Origin: Parafrankia sp. EUN1f
GTDB taxonomy: Bacteria; Actinomycetota; Actinomycetes; Frankiales; Frankiaceae
Assembly (NCBI RefSeq): GCF_000177675.1
Contig: NZ_ADGX01000020.1
Span: forward strand, 16-64,015
Direction: 5' to 3'
Length of the DNA: 64,000 bases
The notes beneath the pieces were generated by a model, which did no database searches, was not told the DNA's origin, and was given only the letters and a program-made list of their open reading frames with translations. Positions within the stretch are counted from its first letter, which is position 1. The number at the start of each line of letters is the position of its first letter. Of this stretch, positions 7,444-15,567 are shown one piece after another. The position numbers were made by a program, and so were the translations under genes.

Positions 7444-7703
7444 CGTGCCTCTTCCGTATCGCGGACCGTGCGCACGGCGGCGACCGCGTCGTCCGTGGTG
7501 AGCCCTGTGGTGACACGAGCGCTGTCGATGTCGGCGAGCACCTCGTCCATGGTCGGGGTGGTCGCCTCGCGGCTGAGTACGTCGAGCAGGTAGGCGTTCA
7601 GCGACTGTCGGCGCGCTTTGGCTCGTGCGGTCAGAGTGACACGTACATGAGCTGGCAGGGCCCGGATGGTGAGGTTGGTGGTGATCGCCTCGGCCTCGCT
7701 CAT
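7434..7703 (-). CDS. VapB/FitA-like ribbon-helix-helix antitoxin
   Basis: An 89-residue protein. LTIRALPAHVRVTLTARAKA followed by SLNAYLLDVLSREA is a ribbon-helix-helix domain of the FitA type; the acidic C terminus (TEEARWD) would wrap around the PIN toxin encoded immediately downstream. The ATG at 7703 is preceded by TAGAAT and exactly six bases, so the mRNA is probably leaderless. Repeats over and upstream of the promoter (7703-7751) are likely autoregulatory sites. Confidence 0.9.
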   Translation of the reverse strand: MSEAEAITTNLTIRALPAHVRVTLTARAKARRQSLNAYLLDVLSREATTPTMDEVLADIDSARVTTGLTTDDAVAAVRTVRDTEEARWD

Positions 7704-7751
7704 GACGTCATTCTAACGTCAAAATCACGTCTTAGTGACGCCAAAATGACG
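7703..7751. promoter_or_regulatory. Leaderless promoter and repeat operator of the vapBC-type operon
   Basis: On the minus strand TAGAAT (7710-7715) lies six bases from the ATG at 7703. TGACGTCA at 7703-7710 is a perfect palindrome. A 14-base direct repeat, ACGTCAAAATCACG at 7716-7729 and ACGCCAAAATGACG at 7738-7751, is spaced 22 bp start to start, about two helical turns, which suits cooperative binding of an RHH antitoxin. Confidence 0.65.
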
Positions 7752-7781
7752 ATCACGATATCCCCCTCGCTTGACGCTGGG

Positions 7782-8291
7782 TCAGGGTTGGGCCTCCCGG
7801 CTCCAGGCGGCGAGGCCGGCGCGGAAGCCCGCCCGTTCGTCGTCGGACAGCGTGGCCAGGGCGCGCAGTAGCGGCGCCGAGCGGAGGGCGAGGAAGGCCT
7901 CGACCGCGGGCCGGTACTCCTCCCGCAGCGAGACCAGCGTGCGGCGCCGGTTGGCCGGGTCCTCCGCGCGCTCGACCAGGCCGGCCTCGCCCAGGCTGCC
8001 GACGAGCTCACTCGCGGTGGACAGTGACACGCCCAGCCGGGCAGCCAGCTCGGTGATGCTGAACTGCTGGCCACCGACCAGCTGGGGCAGGACCGCGCCG
8101 TGCCGGGCGGTCAGCCGGTGCGTGTCGAAGGTGCGCCGCAGCTGCGGCGGCATCTCCCCGCGGGCGCGCTGGAAGTAGGCCGCCAGCAGCGGCACATGCA
8201 GGAGCACGTCTCGCTCCTGCGCCGTCCACGGCCGCGGCGGATCTGCCGTCGGCACCTGCGTGCCGTCATGGGCTCCTCGATCGGGTCGCAC
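7782..8291 (-). CDS. MarR-family transcriptional regulator
   Basis: A 169-residue winged-helix protein. FSITELAARLGVSLSTASEL and VGSLGEAGLVERAEDPANRR then TLVSL form the MarR recognition helix and wing; the C-terminal ALATLSDDERAGFRAGL helix is the dimerisation region. I chose the GTG at 8291 because TACCAT lies exactly six bases upstream, a leaderless arrangement; an internal GTG is possible. It is divergent from a questin-oxidase-like gene and probably controls both. Confidence 0.85.
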   Translation of the reverse strand: MRPDRGAHDGTQVPTADPPRPWTAQERDVLLHVPLLAAYFQRARGEMPPQLRRTFDTHRLTARHGAVLPQLVGGQQFSITELAARLGVSLSTASELVGSLGEAGLVERAEDPANRRRTLVSLREEYRPAVEAFLALRSAPLLRALATLSDDERAGFRAGLAAWSREAQP

Positions 8292-8297
8292 GCTACG

Positions 8298-8322
8298 ATG
8301 GTAGAAGCTTTGGGAATCCAAA
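8298..8322 (-). promoter_or_regulatory. MarR promoter with TTTGG/CCAAA palindrome
   Basis: On the minus strand, TACCAT (8298-8303) is a -10 box placed six bases before the GTG at 8291. Just upstream, 8309-8322 reads TTTGGGAATCCAAA on the plus strand, a palindrome with 5-bp arms and a 4-base centre that resembles MarR operators and sits between -10 and -35. Confidence 0.55.
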
Positions 8323-8393
8323 CCGTTCGGCGATCCGACATATGACAGGACGACGCCCCCAGGTGGGAGCCGTCCGCGTGGGGGCGTGAACAC

Positions 8394-9506
8394 ATGGTTT
8401 CGGCGAGCTATGGCGACGTGATGGCAGACGCCCTCGACCGCCTCGACGATCTTGGCTACGAGCGTGCCGGCAAGGCCGATCTGGCCAACCACGGGCCGAT
8501 GGGGGCCGAGGTGCTGGCCGTCCTCGGCCACGGGGACGCGGTCCCGGGCTGGGTGCGGGCCTACCGCGACCTCATGCCCCACCACGAGCGGTCGGCGCGC
8601 CGCGATGATCTGGATCCGGCCGACGAGTCGTCCTGGCGGCCCGCGCTCGGCGCCATCGAGCGGGCCGGGGACTGGGAGTACATGTTCGAACGGGAGCTGG
8701 CGGAGCAGCCCTGGCGGGACGTGCTGGTCCGCTGGTGGCCACGGCTGCTGCCCGGCCTGCTGTCCCGGCTGACCCACGGGCTCATCCGCACCGCGCACGC
8801 CGTCCGGGGCGTTGCCGCCGCCGAGGGCACGCCGGGCCCGCAGCAGCTGACCGAACTGGCCCGCGGGCTCGCCTACTGGGCCGCCCGCTTCACCCCGCTG
8901 CCCGGCAGCCCCCGGCTCGACGGACGCCTCGCCGTGGCCGCCGCCGTGGCCACGGTGCCCCGGGCGCCGATCGACCCGGGCCTGTCGGCGGGCGAGCTCC
9001 TACAACGGCGCCTGCGCCGGCTCGACGGGCAGCCCGGCTACCACGATGCCCTCACCGCGCTGCGCGCCGAGCAGGCCCAGGCGCTGCTCAGCGACCTGAC
9101 CGCCCAGTTCGCGGGCCTGTGCCTCGTCCACACCGGCCTGTCGCCGGTGCCCCTGATCCACGCCGTCACCGCCCCGGCGGCCATGCGGCTCGTCCTGCCG
9201 TATCTGCCGGCGGAGCTGCACGAGCCCTCCGTCGCCACCATGTGGCAGACCGAGGCCGCGCTGCTGATGGTGTTCACCGGTGACGACCGCGGGGAAGGCG
9301 AGGCTCACGCGCGGGCGTCCGCCGTCGACGTTCCCGGGCACGAGGAGCTGATCCACCAGGCCGTCGAGCACGGCGACGAGCACGTGCTGAAGTTCACCGA
9401 GGCCTGCCTGCGCGAACATGCGCTGCGCCCCGATCCGCGCTACCTGGCGGCCGCGACGGTCGTCCGCGACCGGATAGCCCGATACCCGGCGCGTGCCACG
9501 ATCTGA
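8394..9506 (+). CDS. Questin-oxidase-like protein (DUF4243 family)
   Basis: A 370-residue protein whose N terminus (DALDRLDDLGYERAG, LANHGPMGAEVL, WVRAYR) and later helices (LARGLAYWAARF, HAVTAPAAMRLVLPYLP) match the questin oxidase/DUF4243 family. Fungal members take part in Baeyer-Villiger-type ring cleavage of anthraquinones; bacterial members are mostly uncharacterised. No signal peptide or membrane helix. Start ATG 8394, preceded by a GGGGG stretch. Divergent from the MarR gene, which probably represses it. Confidence 0.8.
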   Translation: MVSASYGDVMADALDRLDDLGYERAGKADLANHGPMGAEVLAVLGHGDAVPGWVRAYRDLMPHHERSARRDDLDPADESSWRPALGAIERAGDWEYMFERELAEQPWRDVLVRWWPRLLPGLLSRLTHGLIRTAHAVRGVAAAEGTPGPQQLTELARGLAYWAARFTPLPGSPRLDGRLAVAAAVATVPRAPIDPGLSAGELLQRRLRRLDGQPGYHDALTALRAEQAQALLSDLTAQFAGLCLVHTGLSPVPLIHAVTAPAAMRLVLPYLPAELHEPSVATMWQTEAALLMVFTGDDRGEGEAHARASAVDVPGHEELIHQAVEHGDEHVLKFTEACLREHALRPDPRYLAAATVVRDRIARYPARATI

Positions 9507-9698
9507 CGAGGTACGTGTGTACGTCTCCTGACTGATGGAGCGACGGCCGCCATCTCAAGGTGCGGCGCTTTGCCAGGCGGCGGATGCGTCCCGCTGGCCG
9601 TGCGCTCCTCACTGCCGGCATGTGACACCCGCGCTCGGCCTGGGGCCTGAGGGCCTGGTGCGGAAGAACGGCACCGGCGCCGCCTACGTCAACCTGGC

Positions 9699-9730
9699 GG
9701 CCGGACGCCGTCACGGGACGGCGTCCGGCC
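9699..9730 (-). terminator. 14-bp perfect hairpin, probable terminator
   Basis: GGCCGGACGCCGTC at 9699-9712 pairs exactly with 9717-9730 around an ACGG loop. It lies about 60 bases beyond the stop of the leftward gene at 9790, the likely user. The remaining stretch from 9507 shows no gene. Confidence 0.65.
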
Positions 9731-9789
9731 GGCCGTTCGCCGGTGGGCTCCCGGGCGGGACCAGCGCGGAGCGCGGCAGCCGGGACGGC

Positions 9790-10113
9790 TCAGGCGCCGT
9801 AGAACAGGGTGACATTCAGGATGTCGACGGGGGCGGCGTCCGGGGTGTCCGACTCGAAGCTGATCACGTTGACCGTTCCGAGATGGCCGACCTCGGTGTG
9901 CAGTGTCGCGAAGTTGTTGCCGTCCGGCAGGGCGATCTTGCACTGCTCGTTGCCGTTGACCAGAATTCGGTAGACGTGGTTGCCCTTCCGCGTGTCGACC
10001 ATGTAGAAAAGCATGCCGCCTCCCCGCTTCGGGATGTACGGCAGCCCGACGTTGAATGTCACGGAGTTACCGAGCTGTGCCGGAACCGCGCCACTGATCG
10101 CCTTGTAGTCCAT
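9790..10113 (-). CDS. Small beta-rich protein of unknown function
   Basis: A 107-residue protein with no signal peptide and no cysteine pair. Alternating hydrophobic strands (VTFNVGLPYIP, GMLFYMVDTR, HVYRILVNGN, VNVISFES, DILNVTLFYGA) suggest a compact beta sandwich, perhaps ligand- or carbohydrate-binding, but I do not recognise the family. The ATG at 10113 has AAAGGTGA at the right distance. It stands alone, with a strong hairpin downstream and a relatively AT-rich region upstream (10140-10330). Confidence 0.75.
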   Translation of the reverse strand: MDYKAISGAVPAQLGNSVTFNVGLPYIPKRGGGMLFYMVDTRKGNHVYRILVNGNEQCKIALPDGNNFATLHTEVGHLGTVNVISFESDTPDAAPVDILNVTLFYGA

Positions 10114-10386
10114 CGTCGCTCACCTTTCACTGCAGGTTGACCGGAAGGCTGTCGAATTCTTCACCGTTTTACGCTCCGATGAGAAATCTTCGGCTTGGGA
10201 TCAGTCTGCCTGCCGAGCGACGAGTGGAACCAGTACAGGTTCTGGACCCGACTGTGTCTCTTTCCTGACAATGTGCGGACGCGTTTTTCTTCTTTCTGGC
10301 ATAAATGGACCCAGGTCGGGCGAAGTGGGCGCCCGAGGTCGCGTGCTTTTCCTGTCGCTGGTGGTTCCGGCTTCCGCCGTTCCCGT

Positions 10387-10971
10387 TCAGGTTGTGGTCT
10401 GGCCGTCGATCGTCTCGCGGAGGATGTCGGCGTGGCCGGCGTGCTGGGTGGTCTCGGCGATGATGTGGATCAGTACCCGGCGCACGCTGTGCCGGCCGCC
10501 CGGCTCGTGCCACGGCGCCTCCGGCAGCGGCTGCGTCGCCGACAGGTCGGGGATGGTCGCGACGATCTCGTCGGTCCGGGCGGCGACCTCGCGGTAGCGA
10601 GCGACGATCCCGGCGATCGTGTCACCCGGCTGCATCTGGAACACGTTCTGGCGCTCGATTGCCCAGGCCGGATACTCACGCGCGGTGCCGGTCATGAAGT
10701 CCTCCCAGGTGACGCCGTCGGGGAGCGCGTAGTCCATCGCCGAGGGCCCCTCGAGGACGAAGCGCATCCAGCCTTCCTCTGCGGCGGCGACATGCTTGAT
10801 CAGCCCGCCCAGGCACAGGGCGCTGGCCGTCGGGCGTTCGCCGGCCTGCTCGTCACTGAGGCCGCAGGTGGTGTTGATCAGGCTGGCTCGGGCCACGGCG
10901 AGCTCGGCGAGCAGGTCGGCCCGCTCCGCGTCGAGGGCTACCGGGTGCGTGGTCGTGGTCGTGGTGGTCAT
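10387..10971 (-). CDS. DinB/DUF664-family protein (mycothiol-transferase-like fold)
   Basis: A 194-residue four-helix-bundle protein. LGGLIKHVAAAEEGWMRFVL and VLIHIIAETTQHAGHADILR give the spaced histidines (HVAAAE, HIIAETTQHAGH) that bind a divalent metal in the DinB superfamily. Such proteins are thought to catalyse thiol-dependent transfers, often with mycothiol in actinomycetes. The N terminus is a run of seven Thr codons, which may be disordered. Divergent from a WYL regulator at 11075, a common pairing in actinomycetes. Confidence 0.88.
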   Translation of the reverse strand: MTTTTTTTHPVALDAERADLLAELAVARASLINTTCGLSDEQAGERPTASALCLGGLIKHVAAAEEGWMRFVLEGPSAMDYALPDGVTWEDFMTGTAREYPAWAIERQNVFQMQPGDTIAGIVARYREVAARTDEIVATIPDLSATQPLPEAPWHEPGGRHSVRRVLIHIIAETTQHAGHADILRETIDGQTTT

Positions 10972-11074
10972 CGTGATCGGCCCCTTCCAGGTCGTTGCCG
11001 TTGTCGGCTGTGACCACCACGGTCGTCCGGGAAGCGGTCAGGTTCTGGCCTCTTCTTCGGGCAATCTCTTGGGC

Positions 11075-12186
11075 ATGCCGACGACGTCAGCGCGCCTGCT
11101 CGCCCTGCTCTCGCTGCTGCAGGCACGCCGGGACTGGCCGGGGGCACTGCTCGCCGCGCGGCTCGAGGTCAGCCCGCGCACGGTTCGCCGCGACGTCGAC
11201 CGCCTCCGTGAGCTGGGCTATCCGATCCGGGCCACCAAGGGCCCCGACGGCGGATACCGGCTCGATGCCGGGGCGGAGCTGCCGCCGCTGCTGTTCGACG
11301 ACGAGCAGGCCGTCGCCCTGGCCGTCGCGCTCCAGCTCGCCGTCACGTCCGGTGCCGGCATCGGGGAGGCGGCGGCCCGCGCCCTGAGCACCGTCCGGCA
11401 GGTCCTGCCGGCGCGGCTGCGCCATCAGGTCGACGCGCTGCGGGTCATCGCGGTCGAACGCCGCGGCGGACCGTCCAACCCGCGGGTCGAGCCGGCCGTA
11501 CTGGTGACGCTCGGGGCCGCCGTCCATGCCCGGGAGGAGCTGCGCTTCGACTACGCCGTCCCGTCGCGGTCCGCGCCCGCCGACGTCCCCCCGCCGCGTC
11601 GGGTGCAGCCCCATCACCTCGTCACCTGGGGCGGACGCTGGTATCTCGTCGCCTGGGACCTGGACCGCGCCGACTGGCGCACGTTCCGCGCCGACCGGAT
11701 CACCCCGCGTCCCCCGGCCGGCCCGCGGTTCACCCCCGCCAGCTGCCCGGCGTGGACGTGGCCGCCTTCGTCGCCCAGCGCTTCCAGGGCTCCGGCTCCG
11801 CCGGTCCGGACCGCTGGCCGTGCCGCGGCGAGATGATCGTCGATCTGCCCGCCGCCTTCGTGTCCCAGTTCTCCCGGGACGGGATCGTCGAGGAGCTCGG
11901 CCCGAACCGCTGCCGGCTCGTCGCCGGCTCCTGGTCGTGGCCCAGCCTCGCCGCCACCGTCGGCCGGTTCGACGCCGACATCGAGGTCCTCGGGCCGCCC
12001 GAGCTCGCGGACGCCTTCGCCATGTTGGCCCGCCGCTACGCCCGCGCCGCCGCCGGGCAGCGGGGCGGGGCGTCGACGCCAGGGCGGATCGGCCCGTCGG
12101 GAGGCTCTGCTGCCAGCAGACAGCCTCTGCTGCCGGCAGAGGCTGCTCCCGACGGCCTCGCCGACAACCTAGGTTCGCCTCCATGA
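11075..12186 (+). pseudogene. WYL-domain HTH regulator (YafY-like) interrupted by a -1 frameshift
   Basis: Frame 1, from ATG 11075, gives a DeoR-like HTH (TVRRDVDRLRELGYPIRA and GGYRLDAG) and most of the WYL domain (HHLVTWGGRWYLVAWDLDR). It loses similarity after FTP. Frame 2 then continues the expected protein (QLPGVDVAAF, WPCRGEMIVDLPAAF, SWSWPSLAATVGRFDADIEV) and stops at 12186. Adding one C to the CCCCC run at 11733-11737 restores FTPRQLPGV. The frame-2 stop overlaps the next start as ATGA, showing that frame 2 is the native end. Either a true mutation or a sequencing slip. Confidence 0.85.
12121..12145 (+). repeat. 10-bp hairpin inside the WYL 3' end
   Basis: CAGCCTCTGC at 12121-12130 pairs with 12136-12145 around TGCCG. 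Neighbouring copies of the same letters (GGCTCTGCTGCC upstream, flanked by GTCGGGA and TCCCGAC) allow alternative pairings. It lies about 40 bases before the start of the coupled hydrolase and might modulate it. Confidence 0.4.
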
Positions 12187-13037
12187 CTGGGAAGGACAGC
12201 ACGAAGGACGGCGCGACTGTCACCGGCTGGGCGGCTGGCGTGCCGTTCACGGCACTGCCTCCTGCCGGAGGCGCTGACGAACCGGCTCCGTTGCTGGCGA
12301 CCTGGCACATGATGGACGCGCCACGCTCGGACGCCGCGTTCGCCGCGGCACTTCCGCTCACGGATGTGCCCGCCTGGCGGGTGCATTTCGGAATGCCGCT
12401 GGTGGGCCGGCGCCCGGTGGACGGGGCATACGAGGCCGCGGTGGCCGACCCGATGCTGGGATATGTCGACCCGGTGGTCCGGCAGGCCACCGACGAGTTT
12501 CCGGCGGCACTCGACGCGTTGCGTGCGCAGCTTCCGCTGTGCGGCGGGCCGATCGGTATCGTGGGCGCCTCACTCGGCGGTACCGTCGCCCTGAACGTTC
12601 TTGCCCGCCTGCCGGTCCAGGTCTCGGCGGCGGTGCTGATAAATCCCGCAGTCCGCGCTCGGACGGCGGTGGACGTCTTCACCTCCTCGATCGGCAGATC
12701 CTGTTCTTGGAACGAGCAGGAGCAGGCGGCTGCCGCGCGTCTTGACTTCGTGACGCACGCATCGTTCATCAGCGGCCGGAATCCACAGCCGGCAGTACTC
12801 GTGGTCAGCGGTGAACTCGACTACCCGGCAAGCCGTGCCGACGCCCTCGATATGGTGGTGGCGCTCCAGGCCGCTTATCCGGATGCCGACCGGGTCAGGC
12901 TGCGCACAGTCGCCGGTCTGGAGCATCCGCTCGCCGAACGCCCGGGCCTGGAACCGGCGCCGCAGACTCCGCTCGCCAGGGTCGTCGATCGCATGGCCAG
13001 CGAGTGGTTCCAGGCGCACCTCAGCAGGGCGGGATGA
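12183..13037 (+). CDS. Alpha/beta hydrolase
   Basis: A 284-residue cytoplasmic hydrolase. The nucleophile elbow is GASLGG (residues about 130-135), the acid is Asp in VVSGELDYPAS and the base is His in GLEHPLAE, completing a Ser-Asp-His triad. The core strand IGIVGASLGGTVALNVLAR is typical of esterase or lipase-like members. Its ATG overlaps the WYL stop (ATGA), so it is translationally coupled to that regulator, and the frameshift upstream could lower its expression. Substrate unknown. Confidence 0.87.
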   Translation: MTGKDSTKDGATVTGWAAGVPFTALPPAGGADEPAPLLATWHMMDAPRSDAAFAAALPLTDVPAWRVHFGMPLVGRRPVDGAYEAAVADPMLGYVDPVVRQATDEFPAALDALRAQLPLCGGPIGIVGASLGGTVALNVLARLPVQVSAAVLINPAVRARTAVDVFTSSIGRSCSWNEQEQAAAARLDFVTHASFISGRNPQPAVLVVSGELDYPASRADALDMVVALQAAYPDADRVRLRTVAGLEHPLAERPGLEPAPQTPLARVVDRMASEWFQAHLSRAG

Positions 13038-13101
13038 GCGCATCACCTGGAACGGTCACGTCATCCATCCGAAGCTGCCCGCGTCTGTGGTCGACGGCAC
13101 T

Positions 13102-13119
13102 CTCGCCGTTCTCGGCGAG
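13102..13119. terminator. Short hairpin between convergent genes
   Basis: CTCGCCG at 13102-13108 pairs with CGGCGAG at 13113-13119 around TTCT. It lies between the convergent hydrolase and SnoaL-like gene and may act in both directions. Confidence 0.4.
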
Positions 13120-13127
13120 CCAGTCGA

Positions 13128-13547
13128 TCACCCGCGTTCTGTTGTGTGCGCTTGTGCCTCGGCCAGGGCGAGAGGGTTGAGATAATCACGGTACGAAACA
13201 ATCTGGCCGTTTCTGACTCGGAAGACGGCGATGATGCGCTGCCGGTACGTAGCGCCGGTCGTCGTGACCGTGCCGTTTGCCTCGTACTCGACGATGACGA
13301 CCTCGGGGTCGGCGGTCTCGTGCATCACCAGGCCGACGAAGTCATCCCACCGGATCGGCGCCTTGGCCGCCGAAGCCACGTAGGCCCGGATCTCGTCTCG
13401 TCCGTTGAGGCGGGCGGGTGCGCCCGTCGGATGGTAGGGCCACTCGATGTGTCCATCCGGCGCCATGAGGGCGAGGAGGGCCTCGATGTTCATGGCACAT
13501 CCGGCCCGAAGTGCCTGTTCGACGACCTCGCGAGGGGTTGCGGTCAC
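13128..13547 (-). CDS. SnoaL-like (NTF2-fold) protein
   Basis: A 139-residue single-domain protein. The N-terminal helix EVVEQALRAGCAMNIEALLA, the DGHIEWPYHP strand, VIVEYEANG and RVRNGQIVSYRDYLNP ending are characteristic of SnoaL/ketosteroid-isomerase-like NTF2 folds. Start is GTG 13547 behind AAGGAGG. It is divergent from a TetR regulator, which probably controls it. Enzymatic or ligand-binding role not predictable. Confidence 0.88.
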   Translation of the reverse strand: MTATPREVVEQALRAGCAMNIEALLALMAPDGHIEWPYHPTGAPARLNGRDEIRAYVASAAKAPIRWDDFVGLVMHETADPEVVIVEYEANGTVTTTGATYRQRIIAVFRVRNGQIVSYRDYLNPLALAEAQAHTTERG

Positions 13548-13559
13548 CGTCGCCTCCTT

Positions 13560-13629
13560 CGTTCAACGCTCGTTGATTGAACGACTGTAGAATGAGTTGG
13601 GTGCTGGGTCAACGGTCGTAGAATGCGTT
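13560..13629. promoter_or_regulatory. TetR operator region with inverted and direct repeats
   Basis: CGTTCAA (13560-13566) and TTGAACG (13577-13583) are inverted repeats, with CAAC/GTTG nested inside. Direct repeats ACGACTGTAGAATGAGTT (13581-13598) and ACGGTCGTAGAATGCGTT (13612-13629) each contain TAGAAT, a good -10 box. This lies between divergent SnoaL and TetR genes. Confidence 0.6.
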
Positions 13630-14246
13630 CGGTGACTGACTCCGACTCGCGTGCCACCCCCCGTCGCACCAGGGCGGAGCAGCGTCAGCAGACCGAAGGG
13701 CGCATCCTGTCCGCGGCCCGCGAGCTGTTCGCGGAACACGGCTACGACCGCACCACCATCCGAGCGGTGGCGGCCCGCGCGAACGTCGACGCCGGCCTGG
13801 TCATGCACTATTTCCACTCGAAGGACGGGCTGTTCACGCGGGCGGCGAAGCTCCCTCCCGACGACCTGCCGGATGGCGCACCGTCGGAGGTTGCCGAGGC
13901 CCTCCTGGCGTCGCTGGGCAAGCGACTGGAGGCCGAGCCGGTGGCTTCACTGGCGGTGCTGCGCTCGATACTCACCCATTCCGAGGCGGCAGAGGGCTTC
14001 CGCGCCGCGGGCCGGCGACGAGTGGATCAGATAAAGACGGCAATCCCTGTCGGCGACGCCGAACTCCGAGCCGGTCTCATCTCCGCGATCATTCACGGGG
14101 TGGTCGCGGAGCGCTATCTGCTGCGCACGAGCGTGCTTGCCGATGCGTCTCCCGATGAGATCGTCAACCTGCTTCGGCCGTGCTTCCAGGTACTGGTCGG
14201 TCTGAGTGCTACGTCTGGCGGGCCCGTGGACGCGCCTCATGGTTAG
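13623..14246 (+). CDS. TetR-family transcriptional regulator
   Basis: A regulator of about 200 residues. ILSAARELFAEHGYDRTTIR and VAARANVDAGLVMHYFHSKD form the canonical TetR helix-turn-helix; the rest is a helical ligand-binding domain. Two starts are possible: ATG 13623, which overlaps the second TAGAAT box, or GTG 13632, which lies seven bases after that box and would be leaderless. Divergent from the SnoaL-like gene at 13547. Confidence 0.9.
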   Translation: MRSVTDSDSRATPRRTRAEQRQQTEGRILSAARELFAEHGYDRTTIRAVAARANVDAGLVMHYFHSKDGLFTRAAKLPPDDLPDGAPSEVAEALLASLGKRLEAEPVASLAVLRSILTHSEAAEGFRAAGRRRVDQIKTAIPVGDAELRAGLISAIIHGVVAERYLLRTSVLADASPDEIVNLLRPCFQVLVGLSATSGGPVDAPHG

Positions 14247-14670
14247 TGAAGCAGGGTCATCGAATCACCGGAACGCAGCGGTGCCGTCCAGAGCGACCGT
14301 GATGACGTGATCGACGGTGACCTGGCTCGCGTCAGCCTCTACGCGGGTGAGAGCCGCGTACATCGGCACGTCCGGCCGAACTTCCCGGCGTGCCACAGGT
14401 CGGTTCGAACCTGATCGCCCAGACGCGTGATCCTGCGGCCAGCGATCCACGACGTCCGGGCGGATTGCTATTCCGGGTCGCGAAGGCGTCCGGCGGCCCG
14501 CCAGATGATCATTTTTTCATGGAAATCGCGAGCGGATGGCTACCCGGCGGGTTTGTGCGGATACGGAAACGCGCTTTTCGACTCTACTCTTTCGTAAGAG
14601 TACTGGCACTGTTGTCCTACTCGCCGAAAACCGGCTGATATACACGGAATTCTGACGTGTATTGGGGGTG
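14247..14670. other. Intergenic, promoter region of the GT4 gene
   Basis: No convincing gene. A leftward frame ending at 14265 reads MYAALTRVEADASQVTVDHV and could be a scrap of a small protein, but nothing more supports it. From 14500 the sequence becomes AT-richer. An inverted repeat, ATACACG at 14640-14646 and CGTGTAT at 14656-14662, lies just before the GT4 start and may be an operator. Confidence 0.45.
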
Positions 14671-15489
14671 GTGACGGTGACGGAGCCCGTGACCGGCGAT
14701 GGTCTGAAGATCTTGTTTCTGTGTGAACAGTACCCGCCAGTTGTATGGGACGGCGCCGGCATCTACACCGCTGTAATAGCGGGGGTGCTTACCGCGCTCG
14801 GCCACGAGGTGCATGTTCTGTGCGCACAGGGACGCCGGATCGTGGACGAGATTCACGACGGGGTGCGGGTTCATCGCCGTCCGCTGCTGCGCGTTCCCGC
14901 CACGCGCATGCTGGGCCGCTACGGTCGGGTGATCGCGGGCCGTCACCACTCTCGGGACTCGCTGAGCCTGCGCGCGAGCCTCGCCGCGTCCTATGCGTTC
15001 TGGCTGCGCCGGCTGGGCCTGCGGCCCGACGTCATCGAGACTCAGGACGGCGACAGTCGCGGGCTGATCCGCATCCTGGGTCACACCTATCCGCCGGTGA
15101 TCCACCTGCACTGCCCGACGATGCTGCCGCCCCGGTTGTCGGGCGAGGAGCTGTCCTGGAAGGGTCGGGTCGCCGATCGCGTTGACCGGGCCGTCGTGGC
15201 GTGGGCCGACGCCAGCGGTCGCCCGGTCGTCGCCACCGCCCGGACCGGGATCGCCCCCTATCTGGAACGTCACGGCGCGGGCGTGGTCGTGCCGCCGGAC
15301 GACCCCGAGGCACTGGCCGCCGCGTTGCGTCCGCTGCTCGTCGATCCGGGACTCGCCGTGACGGTAGGTGCCCGCGGCCGCGCGGCGGTGGCCGACTTCG
15401 AGCCGCGAGCCGTCGCGATGCGCCGCGAGCGGGTCTATCGCCAGGCCATCTCCCGTTTCGAGACCCGCCGCGGAACAAGCCCGCGATAA
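14671..15489 (+). pseudogene. GT4-type glycosyltransferase with an in-frame internal deletion
   Basis: The N-terminal GT-B domain is present: LKILFLCEQYPPVVWDGAGI with a glycine loop, then LGHEVHVLCAQG and a VIETQDGDS strand. Near 15205 the frame jumps from VVAWAD straight to ASGRPVVATARTGIAPYL, which normally follows the LEAMASG motif in the second Rossmann domain, then finishes normally. About 120 residues are missing, including the nucleotide-sugar-binding strands and the E-x7-E region. Frame is open, so a 272-residue product could be made but should not bind a sugar donor normally. The start (GTG 14671, 14677 or TTG 14662) is uncertain. Confidence 0.75.
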
Positions 15490-15517
15490 GCCCGCGATGA
15501 GTCCGCGATGAGTCCGC
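15479..15517. repeat. 11-bp tandem repeat at the GT4 stop
   Basis: Three and a half units of about GCCCGCGATGA (15479-15489, 15490-15500, 15501-15511, partial to 15517). The GT4 stop codon is formed inside the first unit by a TAA variant. Confidence 0.7.
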
Positions 15518-15567
15518 TCACCCTGGAGATGTGAACGGCCCGCCGCCCGCGCTGAGCCTCCGGCGTG

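Noticed and set aside
9535-10140. 201-codon plus-strand frame
   Set aside because: Antisense to the small beta-rich protein and a terminator hairpin.
11733-11737. Programmed frameshifting in the WYL gene
   Set aside because: A plain CCCCC run without a slippery heptamer or clear stimulatory structure next to it; a mutation or sequencing slip is simpler.
14265-14450. 61-codon frame left of the GT4 gene
   Set aside because: Only its last 30 residues look protein-like and no start or family is supported.
14390-14638. 82-codon plus-strand frame
   Set aside because: No family pattern and it covers the likely GT4 promoter region.
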